From the NCBI GenBank assembly GCA_029721435.1, contig CM056580.1, positions 76,533,367 to 76,597,366 of the forward strand: a stretch of 64,000 nucleotides of DNA, given 5' to 3'. The notes under the pieces are model-generated. The model did no database searches. It saw nothing but the letters and a program-made list of their open reading frames with translations, and was not told the DNA's origin. The position numbers and the translations under genes were made by a program. Origin of the DNA: Gymnothorax reevesii (Eukaryota > Chordata > Actinopteri > Anguilliformes > Muraenidae). Positions within the stretch are counted from its first letter, which is position 1. Each line of letters starts with the position of its first letter. Positions 11,557 to 24,240 of this stretch are shown piece by piece.

Positions 11557-14500
11557 TTGATAGTTTTCAAATATTAATGGACGTGACTGCATATCTTTTA
11601 AGCACTCCATGGAAACCAAAGGATGACAAATCTCAACTACAAACCTTTAACCCATTCATGGCTGCTGGGTCAATCAATTCTAAGACAATTTAGCTTGAAA
11701 ATTTTTCCTATGTAAAGTGCAGAAGACTGAATCCCTCAAAAAGTTGAGAAAGCATCTCAAAAGTGCAGGAGAAAGAGGGGGCGGGACAGGAATAGTTGAA
11801 AGGACAAACTCTTTTTTTCCCTGTCAGAGTTAATCCCAAATATGGTGTAATCATCCTGACATAGGAGTTGAAATCTGTCAAATGCCTTGCGGAGTCTTCC
11901 GGCTCTCCAAAAGCATGAAGCCGCCACAATGTTCCAGTAACCCTGGCAGTATGTTGACAGTATGCTGTTATACCCAGTGAAAGGGTCCTTAGAGATTAAC
12001 CTTCTAAAAATGTTTCAAAATTAGCCCCAAAGAAAGTCTCTGACACTGTGACGGCAGAAGTGAGGAACTAGCATTGCTCAGCCAGCTGAGTCCTCTCATT
12101 TGTCGACTAGACGTCTGATCTAGAACCATCTCCACTGGCTTTCCTTGACCTCTCCTCTTGCAAACCGAAAGCATGGACAATGAAAGGCATTATATTGCCT
12201 CACGGCACTAAGAGCAAACAATTACTGCTTTGTTCATAGAGCTGAGGACTATTGAGACTGATGGCTCAGAGTCTTCCCCTGTTTTTCATGTCTTCAAAAC
12301 AAGCAATCACCTAACATCTTTCTTCCTTGAATTCCATAGAATGTACACTGGGACAGTGCCAAATGGCTTTTCTGTTGTGCCTCCTGTCAAAGTATACTTA
12401 ATATTTCCCCTCAATTTTTACTGCATCCTCAGGAGTCCAAACTGAGGCTGGCAACAAAGACGCAAAACAAACTAGCTGGCATTAAAAGTGACTTAAGTAC
12501 AACCGATTTGAAAAAGAAAGTGCATTGACTGTTGCCCTAACTTCTACCCCTTGCAGTTTGCCATTGTGAAGCCTTGACGTCACAGTCGTTATGCTAACTG
12601 CCATCAAGGGCATTGTCCTGCTAGCTTCCTGGCTTTCAATATGATACATTATTCAACACAGCTTGATGCTGATTGACGTAGCATTACTCCCCTCCACCTC
12701 CCTCTCTGCCCCATGCCAGGGCTAGGCAGAGCGCGTGACATGTTCAGACTGGAAGTGAGATTGCTTCGCTTAATAAGAAGTAGCATTTATATGCACCATT
12801 AGCAGGAAATGTGTTTACTTGTCGTAACATGTTGTTGTCAGTCTTAAAGGACCAGATGGCTTTTTTTTTTTTTTTTTTTAAAAAAAGCTCACAAGTTCAG
12901 TGGATTTCTGTCAAAGGGTAAGGTGAGGACATGAAATGACTTGATTGAAGACATTAATTCCAAGGCAGGAAACACTGCTTTTCATGACTTGTCCTGTCTC
13001 ATTTTTCTACTCTTCCAACTAAGGCTTGGGTGTATCTAAGGCCAGAGTACAGGCAGGAGATAATCCGCTGCACTCTTCCTTTCTCACGGATAGTCCTGGC
13101 GGGACCTTGATATCCTCCTTATGGCTGACTAGAAGGAGTTCCGTTTGAGACACTGTGCCAGATCTGGGGAAAGAGCTGCTTAACACCCCAACTTAAGCCC
13201 CGAGGGAAAGACCCGCAGCAGTGACACGGCCTTGTGCTGCACGGACATCCTCCTGGCCGCTTGCATTCACAAAGCCCACTGAAATGCTATGCTAGCAAGC
13301 CAGGCTATGAGAGGGCTAATTCCACTGAGCCACGCACATCAAAAAGCCAAATATTGGTTTTGGCCTCTGTCTCTCCAATGTCTGGTTTAATGAAAAAAAA
13401 CACAAAAATCCCCAAACAAACAAATTATTGGGAAAAAAAAATATGGGAAGCAAGGAAAAAAAAGGGTTTAACTAAATCCTTTGAGGACAAATCTTTCTAT
13501 AACGCCAAATAATTCATGTAAGTTCAGGCCAAAGTGTTGTCAACAGGGAAGAATGCTTTCTAATAATATACCCAAATTATTTCACATAAGCGACTAATGG
13601 GGTTGAGTCAAGCTTTTAGCACATATCATAAACCTCCAAGAATGCCAGAGGGTGTTGGTCTTACCCATTGTGTTCAACCTTTAATAGATTTTTATTCTGC
13701 TGTGGAGAAGATGATTCAGTGCCGAGGAATGACAGAGAAGAACAGACCCAATTCTCTACTGGCTCCATTGGCTGTCAGAGATGGATAGTGAGTGACAGCT
13801 CTCAGGTTGACAACCTGAGAAACCTATGACATGGCAGTCTGGAGTAAACAGCCTCTTGCTTATCGAGATGCGCTACCACTTTAGAAGGATCTGCCAAGAC
13901 AGATAGGACATCACAGGAGCTGCCCGACTCTGAAGCCGATAAGCCTCCCTCCCCCCAGTACCTCAAATCTGAGTCGACCATAAGAACACCACAAACGAAA
14001 AAGGACTTGTGTAAACCACCTCAGTTTGACATCACGGAACTATTTCAGGATAAAATTCAGATGTTTAGTTTGTTTTTCGAAAGAATTTCATTTTTTTTGT
14101 CTTTGATCTGACTGCATTTTTGGCAAATTATTTATTAACATAACTTGGCAGTCTCTTTGCAGTATAGCTCAGACGCTTGTACAGAATTGTGCAAATTCAG
14201 TATTTTCAGTTTTGCATTGGTTACTGATGGCAACTAAGCTTTGACTTGCCTGCAGGATGATGGCAGTAAATGGGAACTTCAGTGGGCCGAAACATTGAAT
14301 CTTCCTCTTGCACAGCAGACACCAGAGCATCAAAGGGACATCACCTCACACTCAGGGTGCGAAATGTATTACTACTGGATCCCAGATGAATGACTTATAT
14401 CATTTGAAGACATGCTTGCATATATGTGGTAGCGCAGCTTAGTGAACTGCCGGTTCATACTGGGACCTGCCTCGTGCGCAATCATGATGCATACTGGGTG

Positions 14501-15554
14501 TTAATCCACTGCTAAAGAAACACTGCCTGACATAATGGACACTGCCTGGCTGAATCTCCGGCAAATAGAAGTCTTTAACAAATTTCCATCAGTAAAAACA
14601 ACTTTCCTTTGCACGTGCCTCGCAACTGAAAGCCGCATTGTCAGGTTCACATCATTTTGAAACCACCCAAAAAAATAAAAAATAAATAAACTGCTCGACA
14701 CAGCATGGAGTCTTGAAATTCTGTGGCTTGTATTTGGAGAGCATTTGTAGCATTGTTTGATCCATGCCATCAGTAGCCATTCAAGCATATGTTGCTTCAA
14801 AGTTCAGATGGATTTTTTTCAATCCAATAGCATTTGGCATTGCAGTGCGTGTATGCGGTTAGGTTACCTCCTGCAAAGCTACCTGGGAAATGGTCATCCC
14901 TATCACGACACCTGAAAGACTCCTCCTGCTGAGTGCGCAAGATGAGCTAGGAGGCCTGCTGGGCCCCTTCTGTCAAGGACTGAGAGATGGAAGGAGTGAA
15001 GAAAAGTGAGAGGAAAGGAAAATTCAAAGGGTGACTGGAAGGTGAAAGTAGAAGGGCGGCGCCTCAGCTGTAGGCCAGGTGTATTGCAGGCTTCTGTTCC
15101 TCAGAAAACCCACTGCAGGTAAAGAATGGCATCGCGCACAGCCACCCCACTGTCTTCTCCACAAAACCTTAATAGCAGAGCTCAGAAACGTTTGGCATAT
15201 TTCAGCAACCAATCAGCTCTGTTGACATGAGCAGCAGCTCACAGGTCTAGGGCATGCACTGATGCAGTAAGCAGGCATCCTCACTGAGTTACAGAGCTTA
15301 TTTACCCTGAACCTGAGACCAAAACATTCCCAATGCACTGCTGTGTAGTGACATTAGCACCATACCAAAATGGAGGCCAGTCACATTGCTGCATTAAAAA
15401 AAACCCTAAAATGCTGGCAATGTGCAGGTTTAAGTGTGGTATACTTTAAAATGGCTGCAGACTGGAGTTTTCTAGACGTGGCAGGAATGTGATTTGGTCT
15501 CCCGGGGAGAGGGCGAGGGAGATGGAGGGAGATATTGCAGAATGCAAGCTTTAC

Positions 15555-15639
15555 CTGTTTTCCTCTTGATTGATGATCATATACATTTCCCAGGAAGTGT
15601 CCTCTGCAATCGCCCCCTGTGGCACCAGCAGGCTGACTC
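15555..15639 (-). CDS. unc5d: unc5d exon, first part of ZU5 domain
   Basis: This 85-bp exon reads GVSLLVPQGAIAEDTSWEMY, then MIINQEENR, the first beta strands of the ZU5 domain. In UNC5 receptors ZU5 packs against the UPA and death domains in a closed cytoplasmic supramodule. The PQGAI motif is a ZU5 signature. The acceptor is TTGCAG|GA, completing a Gly codon from the linker exon. The donor is GTAAAG after AAC AG (phase 2). The exon is not symmetrical, so skipping would break the frame. The following intron of 9 kb is mostly unique-looking sequence with two simple tandem repeats. Confidence 0.95.
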
Positions 15640-16959
15640 CTGCAAAAAGGCACAGAAAACAGGGGTTGAGACAAGCGTAGCAGGGGTAATGGTTAGACCT
15701 CAGGGGAAGAAGGGTCACACTTCTGCTGTAAACTATCCTATTCATTGTTTACGAACCCTGCTGCTGACAAAATTTAAGATGTAACATTTACAGGTAGAGT
15801 ACTGCACATATTCAATGTGAGCAGGCGGTCTGCAAAGCTTTTTGTCCCCCTAGTGCCTCCAGTGGTTAAATATGAGTGTTGTGTGGGCTGGTCACTCAGA
15901 CGTGAGGAGGCAGTGATTGAGGGCAGTTGCCATGGAACTGTTGTACCAGCTACCCCTGCATTAATTTACCAATAGTGTGGCTGCTCAACGGAGAGCTTCA
16001 GCGTATTTCACAATGGGAAATTCAGGGTCGGTTTCTGGATGACTTTCCAGAGCTCATGATAAGGCCCATATTTGTGTTTCCTAGAATGCACAAGAGGCAG
16101 AATTAATCAACTATATTCCCAAAGTAAGGGGTTCAGGGATATTATGAAAACGTCTTGGCCACCGTCGCAGCAGATCCTTCATGTTAGCGCCATAAACCAA
16201 ACAGTTTTTATGCAAGTCATATGAAACTTTGCATTAATTCCTCGTGCACGGAAGTCAAAGTATTTTTTTTTTGTGCCACACTATGTCCTTTTCTGCAGAG
16301 CCACTTCTAAGTCAAGCTTTAGATTTTCAAATGGGTGACCCCAAGACCTTCCCTGTAGCAGTGCCACCAGGCCAAACTTTTCATTTTTGATAATTACTTG
16401 AATAGTTTTAATGGGAATCCTCTCAAATCAGCAGTCAACATTCTTGGCAAGGAGGAACTCTATCGATTTTTACGGTTCTATTTACTTTTACTGTCATACC
16501 ACAATTAGGTGACTTTACATTTCCAATTGAAATAAGTGAAATAGTTGTAATAGGAATTTAATAAAATTTGCGGTGAACATTTCTGGAGCCCATAATAGTT
16601 CCCCATTTCATTTTGTGGACCCTATACCCTCTTCCTGTGGTGCTAAAACTCCGCCAAACCATGAATTTTTCCTTTGGGGATAATGCCATTGCTTCAGTGA
16701 TACACCCTGTTGTTGTCCACTGACATCATCTGCCCAGTTCAACATCACAATAATAAACTCATATGTAAAGGATCTCTAATGAGAGAGCCGAAGACTTGGA
16801 ATAAATGAAAATTACCGCTTGAGTTTCATAAATTTGATATCTTGGGCTCATGAATTTGAGATCCTATTTATGCCATAAATGTCAGCGTCGTACTATTTGT
16901 AAAACTAGAGGCAATCGGAAAGCACAAACTACAACCTAGTTTATCCCACAATGATAAAG

Positions 16960-17165
16960 AATTGTTTAAAAATTCCTGGATGCGGACGGTGATCCAAATC
17001 ATCACCAAAATTTTAGGGATTGTTCCGTATACAATCCCAGACTCCTCGGGAAAATTTCATTGAAATCCGTACATAATTTTTTGAATGATCCTGCTAACAA
17101 ACAAACAATCAAATAAACAAACCAATGGCAACTAATACATAACCTCTTTGGTAGAGGTAATTAAA
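16960..17165 (+). repeat. Tail of a common fish dispersed repeat
   Basis: The segment containing GGTGATCCAAATCATCACC, then AAAATTTCATTGAAATCCGT, then ACAAACAATCAAATAAACAA, and ending CCTCTTTGGTAGAGGTAATT resembles the tail of a repeat I recognise as very common in fish genomes (phrases 'gatccaaatcaccacc' and 'ccttggcggaggtaa'). I cannot assign the family name. Identification rests on memory of that wording, not on alignment. Confidence 0.5.
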
Positions 17166-18479
17166 GAAAATTGTTAGCTACTAGTTGGCGGTCTATTCAA
17201 GTTAATGAGATGAATAATTAGCGAGTTGGCAAGCTAATGCTTTATGCCATTAAATTAATAAATTCAGGTTTTTACAATAACAGCAACTCATATTAATGAT
17301 TATTTTAATGGAATAAAGCGCTAGCATGCTTGCTAGCAAATAATTTATCCCAATGACTTGAATAAACTGCATGCTAGAAATAAATGCTAGCAATGGTTAA
17401 TGGTTACCAGCAGGAGGATTGGTAAGGTTACCGCGTTTGCCAGTAAACGGAATCTGACCGATTGCGATGCAAAAAAGTTGTATTACATGTGTGTAATACC
17501 AAACTTGTATCTCATAGGTTGTATCACACCAATTTTTCATCATTTATTGGGTTAAACAGGCCTTCTGTAACAATACCAGAGGCAGCATAATAATGCAGAT
17601 ACTAGCTGTTGCAAATATACTAGTGAGGTCTCTATATCAGGAAAAAGAAAATCTGAGCATGAAGTTCGTGCCTTTTCCTCTTTAAAATGTACACTCCACC
17701 ACTTAGCTTGCATCAAACAAACACCTACTATCCAGTCAGGCTTTTTATTGGAGATGGCAGTGAGAACGGCCCTTCAGGAGCTCTTAAATCATTGCTGTGG
17801 CAGAGACTGTAATGCTGCCCTGAACAATTACTCACCTCCATGCCAATCCCGCTTGCCAGAGCATGCTGTGCCACAAGGGGAAAATGTACCTGATTGTGTG
17901 TGTGTTTGAGTAAGTGTTTATGTCTCTATCTGTGCAGGTGGTCAGATGGGCACAAAATCTGTGCTTTGATTGAAACAAATTTAATCAGAGGAAAGAAAAT
18001 CCCACATCGAGAAATAATATGTATTTTATTATCAAAATCAGGGGCCACTACTATTCACACCCATAGAAATTCTAAAAAACAAAATGTAAGTGAATCTTTT
18101 TTTTCCTCTCAATTTCAGACAGGAAACTAAATTTAAATCCATTTATTTTATATTAATGTTTGGCAGTAATTGATGCTCAGTGCAAGCATAATGCAGTCTT
18201 TAAGACCACAGAAACGAGCTTGTGACCGGGCCTGACATTAATGCCTGCATGAACTAACGCTAAAGCTCCATTTACATTTTACTTCTTAATGAGGTGTTGT
18301 GGAGGCCAAATTATGTTATTCATTTATCAACATGAGTGACATAACTCAAGTTAAATCAGGGAACAGTGTGTTGATCTTCAAAAATTAAGGAATCAGTTTT
18401 AAAAAAAAAAGGCTAACCACCAGCAAATTCACAGATCTACCATCAGGACAATAATTTATACATTTAATCGGCGTAATGT

Positions 18480-18960
18480 TACAAATTTGCCTTTAAAAGA
18501 ACCCAGATTTATTTTGTCCCAAAAATGGGCAAAAAATCCCATGGGATCACAGATGTAGAAGAATTACAGAAAAAGTTACATCAAGTTTACAAGTTTCGAA
18601 AACTACCATTAGATTCCATCTCTGTGACAACACATTATTTAGAGGGGATGCCAAATAGAAACCTTTCCGTTCATCTAACCACAAACATAAGCAACTGATG
18701 CTCGCTAGATGCTACTGAAACTGAAACTGAAACTATATTTTATGGCCTGATGAACTGAAAAGTGAACTTTTTGGCAACACTCTAAATGGGTACTGACCAC
18801 ATAGATAGATGGGTGGCTACATTAAAAAGAATCTTATCCTCATTGTTAAGTATGGTGGAGAGTCTGTGATGTCATGGGGCTGTTTTTCTTCCTAAGGCCC
18901 AAGAAACTCCTCAGGTGAAGGAGAGACCCTGTAAAGAGGAATGGTCTCAAATTCCCTGCT
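18480..18960 (+). pseudogene. Fossil Tc1-like transposase fragment
   Basis: Short pieces of Tc1 transposase can be read with frameshifts. Near 18745 a translation of TGGCCTGATGAACTG gives WPDEL.SELFG (the WSDE block of the first catalytic Asp). Near 18852-18890 the sequence gives YGGESVMSWGCFSS, matching the GGGSVMLWGCF block. The Asp of WPDE is present but flanking frames are broken. At about 19203 the text GGGTCCCAATAATTCTGAAG resembles the end of the same type of element. Boundaries are approximate. Confidence 0.55.
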
Positions 18961-19439
18961 CTGTGTTCTCCCACCTTATAATATTTTACAGGGGAGGGCC
19001 CAGTGCAGTTTTATTGGCAAAGGGACTTTGTATGAAATAGAAAGAATTATTTCCCGATAAGGGATGTTTTTTTTTTTCTCAGAATAAATTTCAATTTAAG
19101 TTTGTAAAGATTGGAATTTTAAGATTTTTTTACAGGGTGAGATTGAGGTAATTCAACCAAAGGTGATTTAAAAAATATCCTCTTTGAATCTGCTTTACCT
19201 GGGGTCCCAATAATTCTGAAGGGTGGGTAGGTGGAAGGGGGAGGGAGTGCAATGCCCAACAATGAAAATATTTCTGGCCCACTGAGGTAACATCAGTGTT
19301 AAATATAGAAATAAAGCGTGTATGAGTACGTGTGTGAGTGTATTTGTGTGTTCATGCATTTGGCGCATGTCTATTAAAACATACCCATTGGGCTGCTAAA
19401 CTGGATGAACCTGTGTCACGCCGAAACTGTAACTAGGCA

Positions 19440-19980
19440 CGTTAATGACTCTTGCGGCAGAGAAGTAAGAGCGGCACACTTCTGCAGCAGCGCTCTCCCA
19501 CTCACTCCTCTTTCATCAAGCAGGAGATGCCGGGTCTCTCTCCACCTCTTCAAGTGCTCTCAAAAGAGCTCCGCTCGCAAGGGCCTCGGAGAGTTACGCA
19601 GTCGAGCGACACTGATGGACTATTGACCCCGACCGTGGTTATGGCCCGCGCAAACTCACCCTCCGAATGCGCTCGCTTTTAACCCGGCGAAAAGATACGG
19701 GGGAGGGGGTGTTAGGGCCCAGCTCGAATACCGCTGAGCTCCGGCGACGGGAAATCGGCAGGCTGTTTACCTTCCTCGCCAGCCCTGTCACTGCACTGCT
19801 CAGAATCTCAGGCTTCACGGAGCCACTGTCTGACAGCCCTTCCTCGCACATAGCGCGTCGCTGCCTGTCAGGTCTGCATAATGCGCAGTGTGCGCATTTC
19901 CCCCTCTCTAAAATCCTCTGATGCGGGATGATGGGACCGAACACCTTTTGTCGAATTTGGGTCACGTGTTTGCGAATACG
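19440..19980. promoter_or_regulatory. Intragenic CpG-rich island
   Basis: By eye there are about 40 CG dinucleotides in this stretch, with roughly 28 of them between 19561 and 19860, while the neighbouring intron has about one per 60 bp or fewer. The island lies in the intron just 3' of the linker exon (20153-20512) on the sense strand. It contains TGCGCAGTGTGCGCA at about 19882, resembling a pair of half-sites for NRF1. Such islands often mark promoters or polycomb-type regulatory elements. Here that is an inference, and no transcript start is proved. Confidence 0.6.
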
Positions 19981-20152
19981 CTCAGCATGGTACCTTTTCA
20001 CACTGGGACATTTTTTTCCCACAGCTCTGCTAGGCAACAGAGGTGGCTTTCATTTGTGAGCATTTCTGTGCTGTGTGGTGCAAAAAAAACATAAAGATGT
20101 AACTGTCAGGAATCCCCTCCAGCTGTCTCGGCCCCGTTTACGCATAGCGCAC

Positions 20153-20512
20153 CTGTGTTTGGCACCACCAGCCGCCCACCGAGATTCCCGAATATTCCCG
20201 TCGTCCTCAGTGCCGCTTTGGCAGGCAAGCCAGGCGTGGAGGTGGAGAGAAGGTTCTTCTTGCGGCTGTCCACCGTGCTGTAATCCCGCTGCAGGCCTCG
20301 GGGGAAGGTCTCCGGCTGGGCCTTGACGTGGTACTCCGCCCTGTCCGCCACCCCCAAGGACACCATGAAGGAACTCTGAACTTTGACCTTGATGTCAGGT
20401 AGGGGGTCAAAAAGCTCCTTGTCAATGGAGTCTTGGAAACAGATGGGGCTGCTGTAGGTGCGGCCGCCCGTGAGGTCTGGCTGGATGGAGGAGTTGAGAA
20501 GAAGTGGGTTTC
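20153..20512 (-). CDS. unc5d: unc5d exon, cytoplasmic linker between membrane and ZU5
   Basis: This is the largest exon in the window (360 bp). It reads [19 protein letters not shown], includes [20 protein letters not shown], and ends [18 protein letters not shown]. The linker is typical of UNC5D, with the hallmark [14 protein letters not shown] and the [10 protein letters not shown] start of ZU5. Acceptor CTGCAG|GA follows a normal pyrimidine stretch, and the donor is GTGCGC (GT plus a non-consensus CG at +4/+5), a somewhat weak site. Both ends are phase 1, so the 120-residue linker could be skipped without a frame break. A CpG-rich island begins about 170 bp beyond its donor. The linker residues between the two hallmarks diverge most from the mammalian protein. 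Confidence 0.95.
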
Positions 20513-21919
20513 CTGCAGAGGGGAAGACAGGAGCGAGAGAACATGAATTAGCCATGAATTAGCCGCTGAATTAGCCACACAGGATTTCTGCCAGAAATGA
20601 GTGTAACTAGTTCAGGCAGGAAACGCGAGAAGAGCTACATCAGCTGACAGCAGCCTGGTAAGCTACCAGCACGTCAGCATCAGCAGGCACACAATTGGAG
20701 GATACACATCACGAGGTCATACAGCGGTCTATTTGAAAAACGTCAAGCTCGCTCACTTCCGCTGCTGTTCACAATGACTTTTCATGCTATGCAACACGTT
20801 CTTTAGTTCTTTGCTTGCCTCCGCCACCCCAGCCTCCACCTGTTTGGTACTGCTCACATCGGGGGGATTTTGATTTCTGTTCATGACTATGTTTGTATGT
20901 TCGCTGTGCCTAGGTAGTGCATTCCTCTATCGCAGAACCACCGCCAATATACAATGTAATGCTTATACCCATGAATAAATTGTAGTATTTTAGTGAAAAG
21001 TGAGTTTTCCTGACTGAACTCAAACCACAGGTAACTGAGGAGAAGTGTCAATGTGAGGGACCTGAGGATGGGTCCCATACACCATTTCTTAGTGCTGACA
21101 AAAACCCTGTACCTGGAAAAAGACAATTAAGACAAAATTCTGGACCATGTATGGATGCTCCACTTATATAGGTGTCCAGGACAGATGACAACCTTACTAC
21201 TTCTGTTCCTGATGGGTCAATCAGAAACACAACACACTCTAAGAATGCAGCCTCAGAAACACCATCCAGGGCCATGCATGCACACAACCAGCAGTGGCAC
21301 TGATGAATCCTAATTGATGAATTATTCACCAGCGAATTAAGCAGGAAACACAGCATAATGAATTCAGTTTCTGTTCTTCCCGAGCAAATCCCCAAAAATG
21401 AACTGCAGCCCAGTGATCAAAGAGAGCAGGCAACCATGAATAAAACGGCTCTGTTCCAAGTTACCTCCAGTGAGGCTAAGGCTAGCATCACCTCTACCCC
21501 TTTGCAATGGCACAGTTTCAATCAGCAAACACAAATTAAAGACCAGGAACAAAAAAAATGCCCTTTTTCTGTGTCCAGAGGGGGCAAAGGGGATTCTGTG
21601 ACCTTTGAGTAAGAGTGGGCTTCAGCACTTAGGTTCCTGGCATGAGCTCAAGCAGAGCTTGGAGGGAGGTCTATGACTTTTACCAGTAGGGTTCCTACTC
21701 TGTCTGTGTGGCCCAGTCGCAGATATGGGGCCTCAGGACTCATCTAGCCAAGGTAACCCTGGCCTCAAGCAGTCTTTCGTGCCCAGCTGTTACTTAGCAA
21801 GGGGTGGGAGACGGGAGGCTAATGATGTTTTATTTTTAGAGGAATTACTAGTTAATTACTGGCGTGTTCCCGCATGCGTCCTGGTGGTGGTGTTTGCGGT
21901 GAAGCCGTAACATTGAGAA

Positions 21920-22520
21920 TCAAGACATTTAAATGAATATTCAACAACAGTCATCTACGCAACATTTGCATTCTGGTTAATGCTCTCTGTTGGAGAGCAT
22001 GCAGAATTGCTCTCCGACAGCAGCGGGTAATCATCCTGAAATATTTCAGTAACGAACGTGTGATGAAACGACAAATTACGCAAAACCGTAATGCAGCAAT
22101 TAGAAAAAAAAAGGGATATTGTTTTTATTCATCTGCATTTACAAAGATTAAAATAGAAAATTGCAGGCACATGCCCTTGTGAAAGTGCTTTTTGAGAGTT
22201 GTAATTTGAAACTAATATTTGGAAAACAGCCATTATGAAGCGCAAGCAATTATTAGAACAAGGCACAGATAACGTATTCCATTGAGTGCTCACAAAATCG
22301 ATGCTGCTATATTTTTACAGCAAATTGGATAAAAATACTTTATGAAAACATGCTTTATTGTGCAGACCTGAAACTGACAAAGAGAAACAGTGAATGTTAA
22401 TTCCTCTCCAGTGGAAAATCTTACAAACTGTAAACCGCATGCCTCTAAAAGGGTGGCGCCATATGGAAATACGAGATTGAGAAGCGGCACGTTAATGAAA
22501 TGGGCTTCACGTTTCATAAC
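21920..22520. promoter_or_regulatory. Candidate conserved noncoding element
   Basis: This is a repeat-free 600-bp stretch in the intron after the transmembrane exon, with balanced complexity and clustered TAAT/ATTA words. That is an appearance only, since no alignment was possible. Neural guidance-receptor genes are usually rich in such elements. Confidence 0.3.
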
Positions 22521-24098
22521 GTGGGGGAATAAGGATCCTGATTAAAAATCACTAGCAGGGTTGAATTGCATAGGTTGCTAAAGCGGAAAGACAGGGGAAA
22601 TGTGTGAAAACTGAGGCCCAAGCCTGGTGCACTCTGTGAGTCCCATACAAGCACAGCTGAAGTCAAACATTCGGAGAGCTTTTTTCTCCTTAAAGCAATT
22701 ACACGGATTGAAGTGCTGCATACTCCCGCTTTATACATATCCATAAAGGAAACGCATTTCCCTCTTTAATTTGGTTGGTAAATTAGTCCCTTTGAAGTCA
22801 GGCATCAACTAAGCGAGATACCTGATATAGAACAACAGCTATTCACTGGCATGGAATCCTTATTTGGCAAAGTAGCTGTATTTGTAAATATTTGCTCTGA
22901 GGATGACAAATGCTCCATAATCCTTTTAACGAGAAACAGCTGTGAAAATTGAAAACGGTTGGCATCAAAAATGCAACAGCACCGCTTACACTTGCTCACT
23001 CAAGAAAGCGCTATTGAAGAGCTGGAACTGCTTAGTGTTATGTTATGCATGTCTACACTTAATTATCTTGCACATACTATTTTTTTATAAATTGTCTAAG
23101 CCTAATCATTTGGACATACCTGAACGTAATTGCAATGTTATTTCTGCAGAGGGCACAAGTTTTGTGCAAAATGTTTTGAAGGTGAAGTTATCAGCAGCTA
23201 AAGCCAATACGTAATTACATGCCATGGGGAAAGTGAATGGTTACAAGATTTACTTTGCTTAGTATGTGGGTATTTAAGAAACTTTGTCAAAATATTAGAA
23301 ACAATTTATCTCATTTGTTTTATGACTCCCACTGCTTTAATATTATGTGAATATTGAGATGGAATTAACAGCTGAATATAACTCGCAGCTATTTTTTAGA
23401 ATATAGTCATGAAAGTTATTTGACTTTGAATTATTCTTGCAAGGTCCATGACACTGTTAGTACATAATTCAAACTGTTCAGAATATAAGGTTTACGGTAA
23501 CAGAAACTGCTATCAGGTGTTTATCAACACAAAGATTGTTTCTTCTATATCCATGGGGTTCTTGTAGCTTCTTGCTGCAACTGGGAGAAGGGAGGGCAGC
23601 TGTGAAATGCCGGCCCACTTTAAGAAAATTTATGGCTCAAAGAATGCCACTTGGCTTGGCACGTTTCCCCCGCCCCAAAGGTGAGACACAGGGCATGATT
23701 TCCCCAGCACTGGAAAGGGGGAGATGGGAGGTGCAATGGTGGTCCAAGCCCTCCACCATGCTGCTGAAAACAAGGAAATTTATCACCCTCCACTGAGATG
23801 GCCATCACTTCTGCTAACCCAGAAGTGTCACGGCCAGAAATATGGATGCCTGTAGTTCTGCAATCGGGGATACGAGGCCACAGACGAGGAGGTAAACAGG
23901 AGTTATTACAGCGCACAACAAAAATGGAACTGATGTTCACTGTTCCATGCTTTTTGCATTTATTTGTCAGAGGTGGGTTGAGGTAGGTTGGTCCTGCACA
24001 TTTGATGCGCAATCAGCGGAGAACTGGACAATCTGCTCTGTGAGGATAAACTGCAGAAGTAAAATATGTACAAAAGTACATTGCTGATATTATAAGTT

Positions 24099-24240
24099 AC
24101 ATAATTTGTTAGAGGGCAAATACAGAAATATATGGGGTCCGTAATTGACATCTTGGGTGAGACGTAAGCCGAGCCCCAATATGCCATTTACTGATCGCCA
24201 TATATTTCCGTATTGGCCCTCTGCCAAACTGTGTAACGAA
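24099..24240. repeat. Short inverted repeat, probable MITE
   Basis: The arm at 24099-24138 (ACATAATTTGTTAGAGGGCA, then ATACAGAAATATATGG) pairs with its imperfect reverse complement at 24198-24233 (CCATATATTTCCGTATTGGC, then CCTCTGCCAAACTGTG). About 60 bp lies between the arms. The hairpin form and the A/T-rich ends suggest a small non-autonomous DNA element, but I see no clear target duplication. Confidence 0.6.

Larger units (their letters stand above)
6562..15554 (-). other. unc5d: unc5d 9-kb intron within ZU5
   Basis: The intron between the exons at 15555-15639 and 6390-6561. It holds a 200-220-bp tandem duplication at about 9040-9520 and an AAAT-rich run at 11510-11560. The rest shows scattered A and T runs (for example 12859-12885) and unique-looking sequence. 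No additional exon with a supported splice pair was found. Confidence 0.7.
15640..20152 (-). other. unc5d: unc5d intron between linker and first ZU5 exon
   Basis: This 4.5-kb intron contains the CpG-rich island (about 19440-19980), a Tc1 fossil (about 18480-18960), and a dispersed-repeat tail at 16960-17165. The stretch 16260-16960 resembles degenerate repeat sequence with recurring 'AAATAAGTGAAATAGTTGTAATAGGAATT'-like text in short partial copies. No exon was recognised. Confidence 0.6.

Noticed and set aside
19639..20037. 132-codon minus-strand frame in the CpG island
   Set aside because: GC-rich DNA has few stop codons. No homology or start context supports it.
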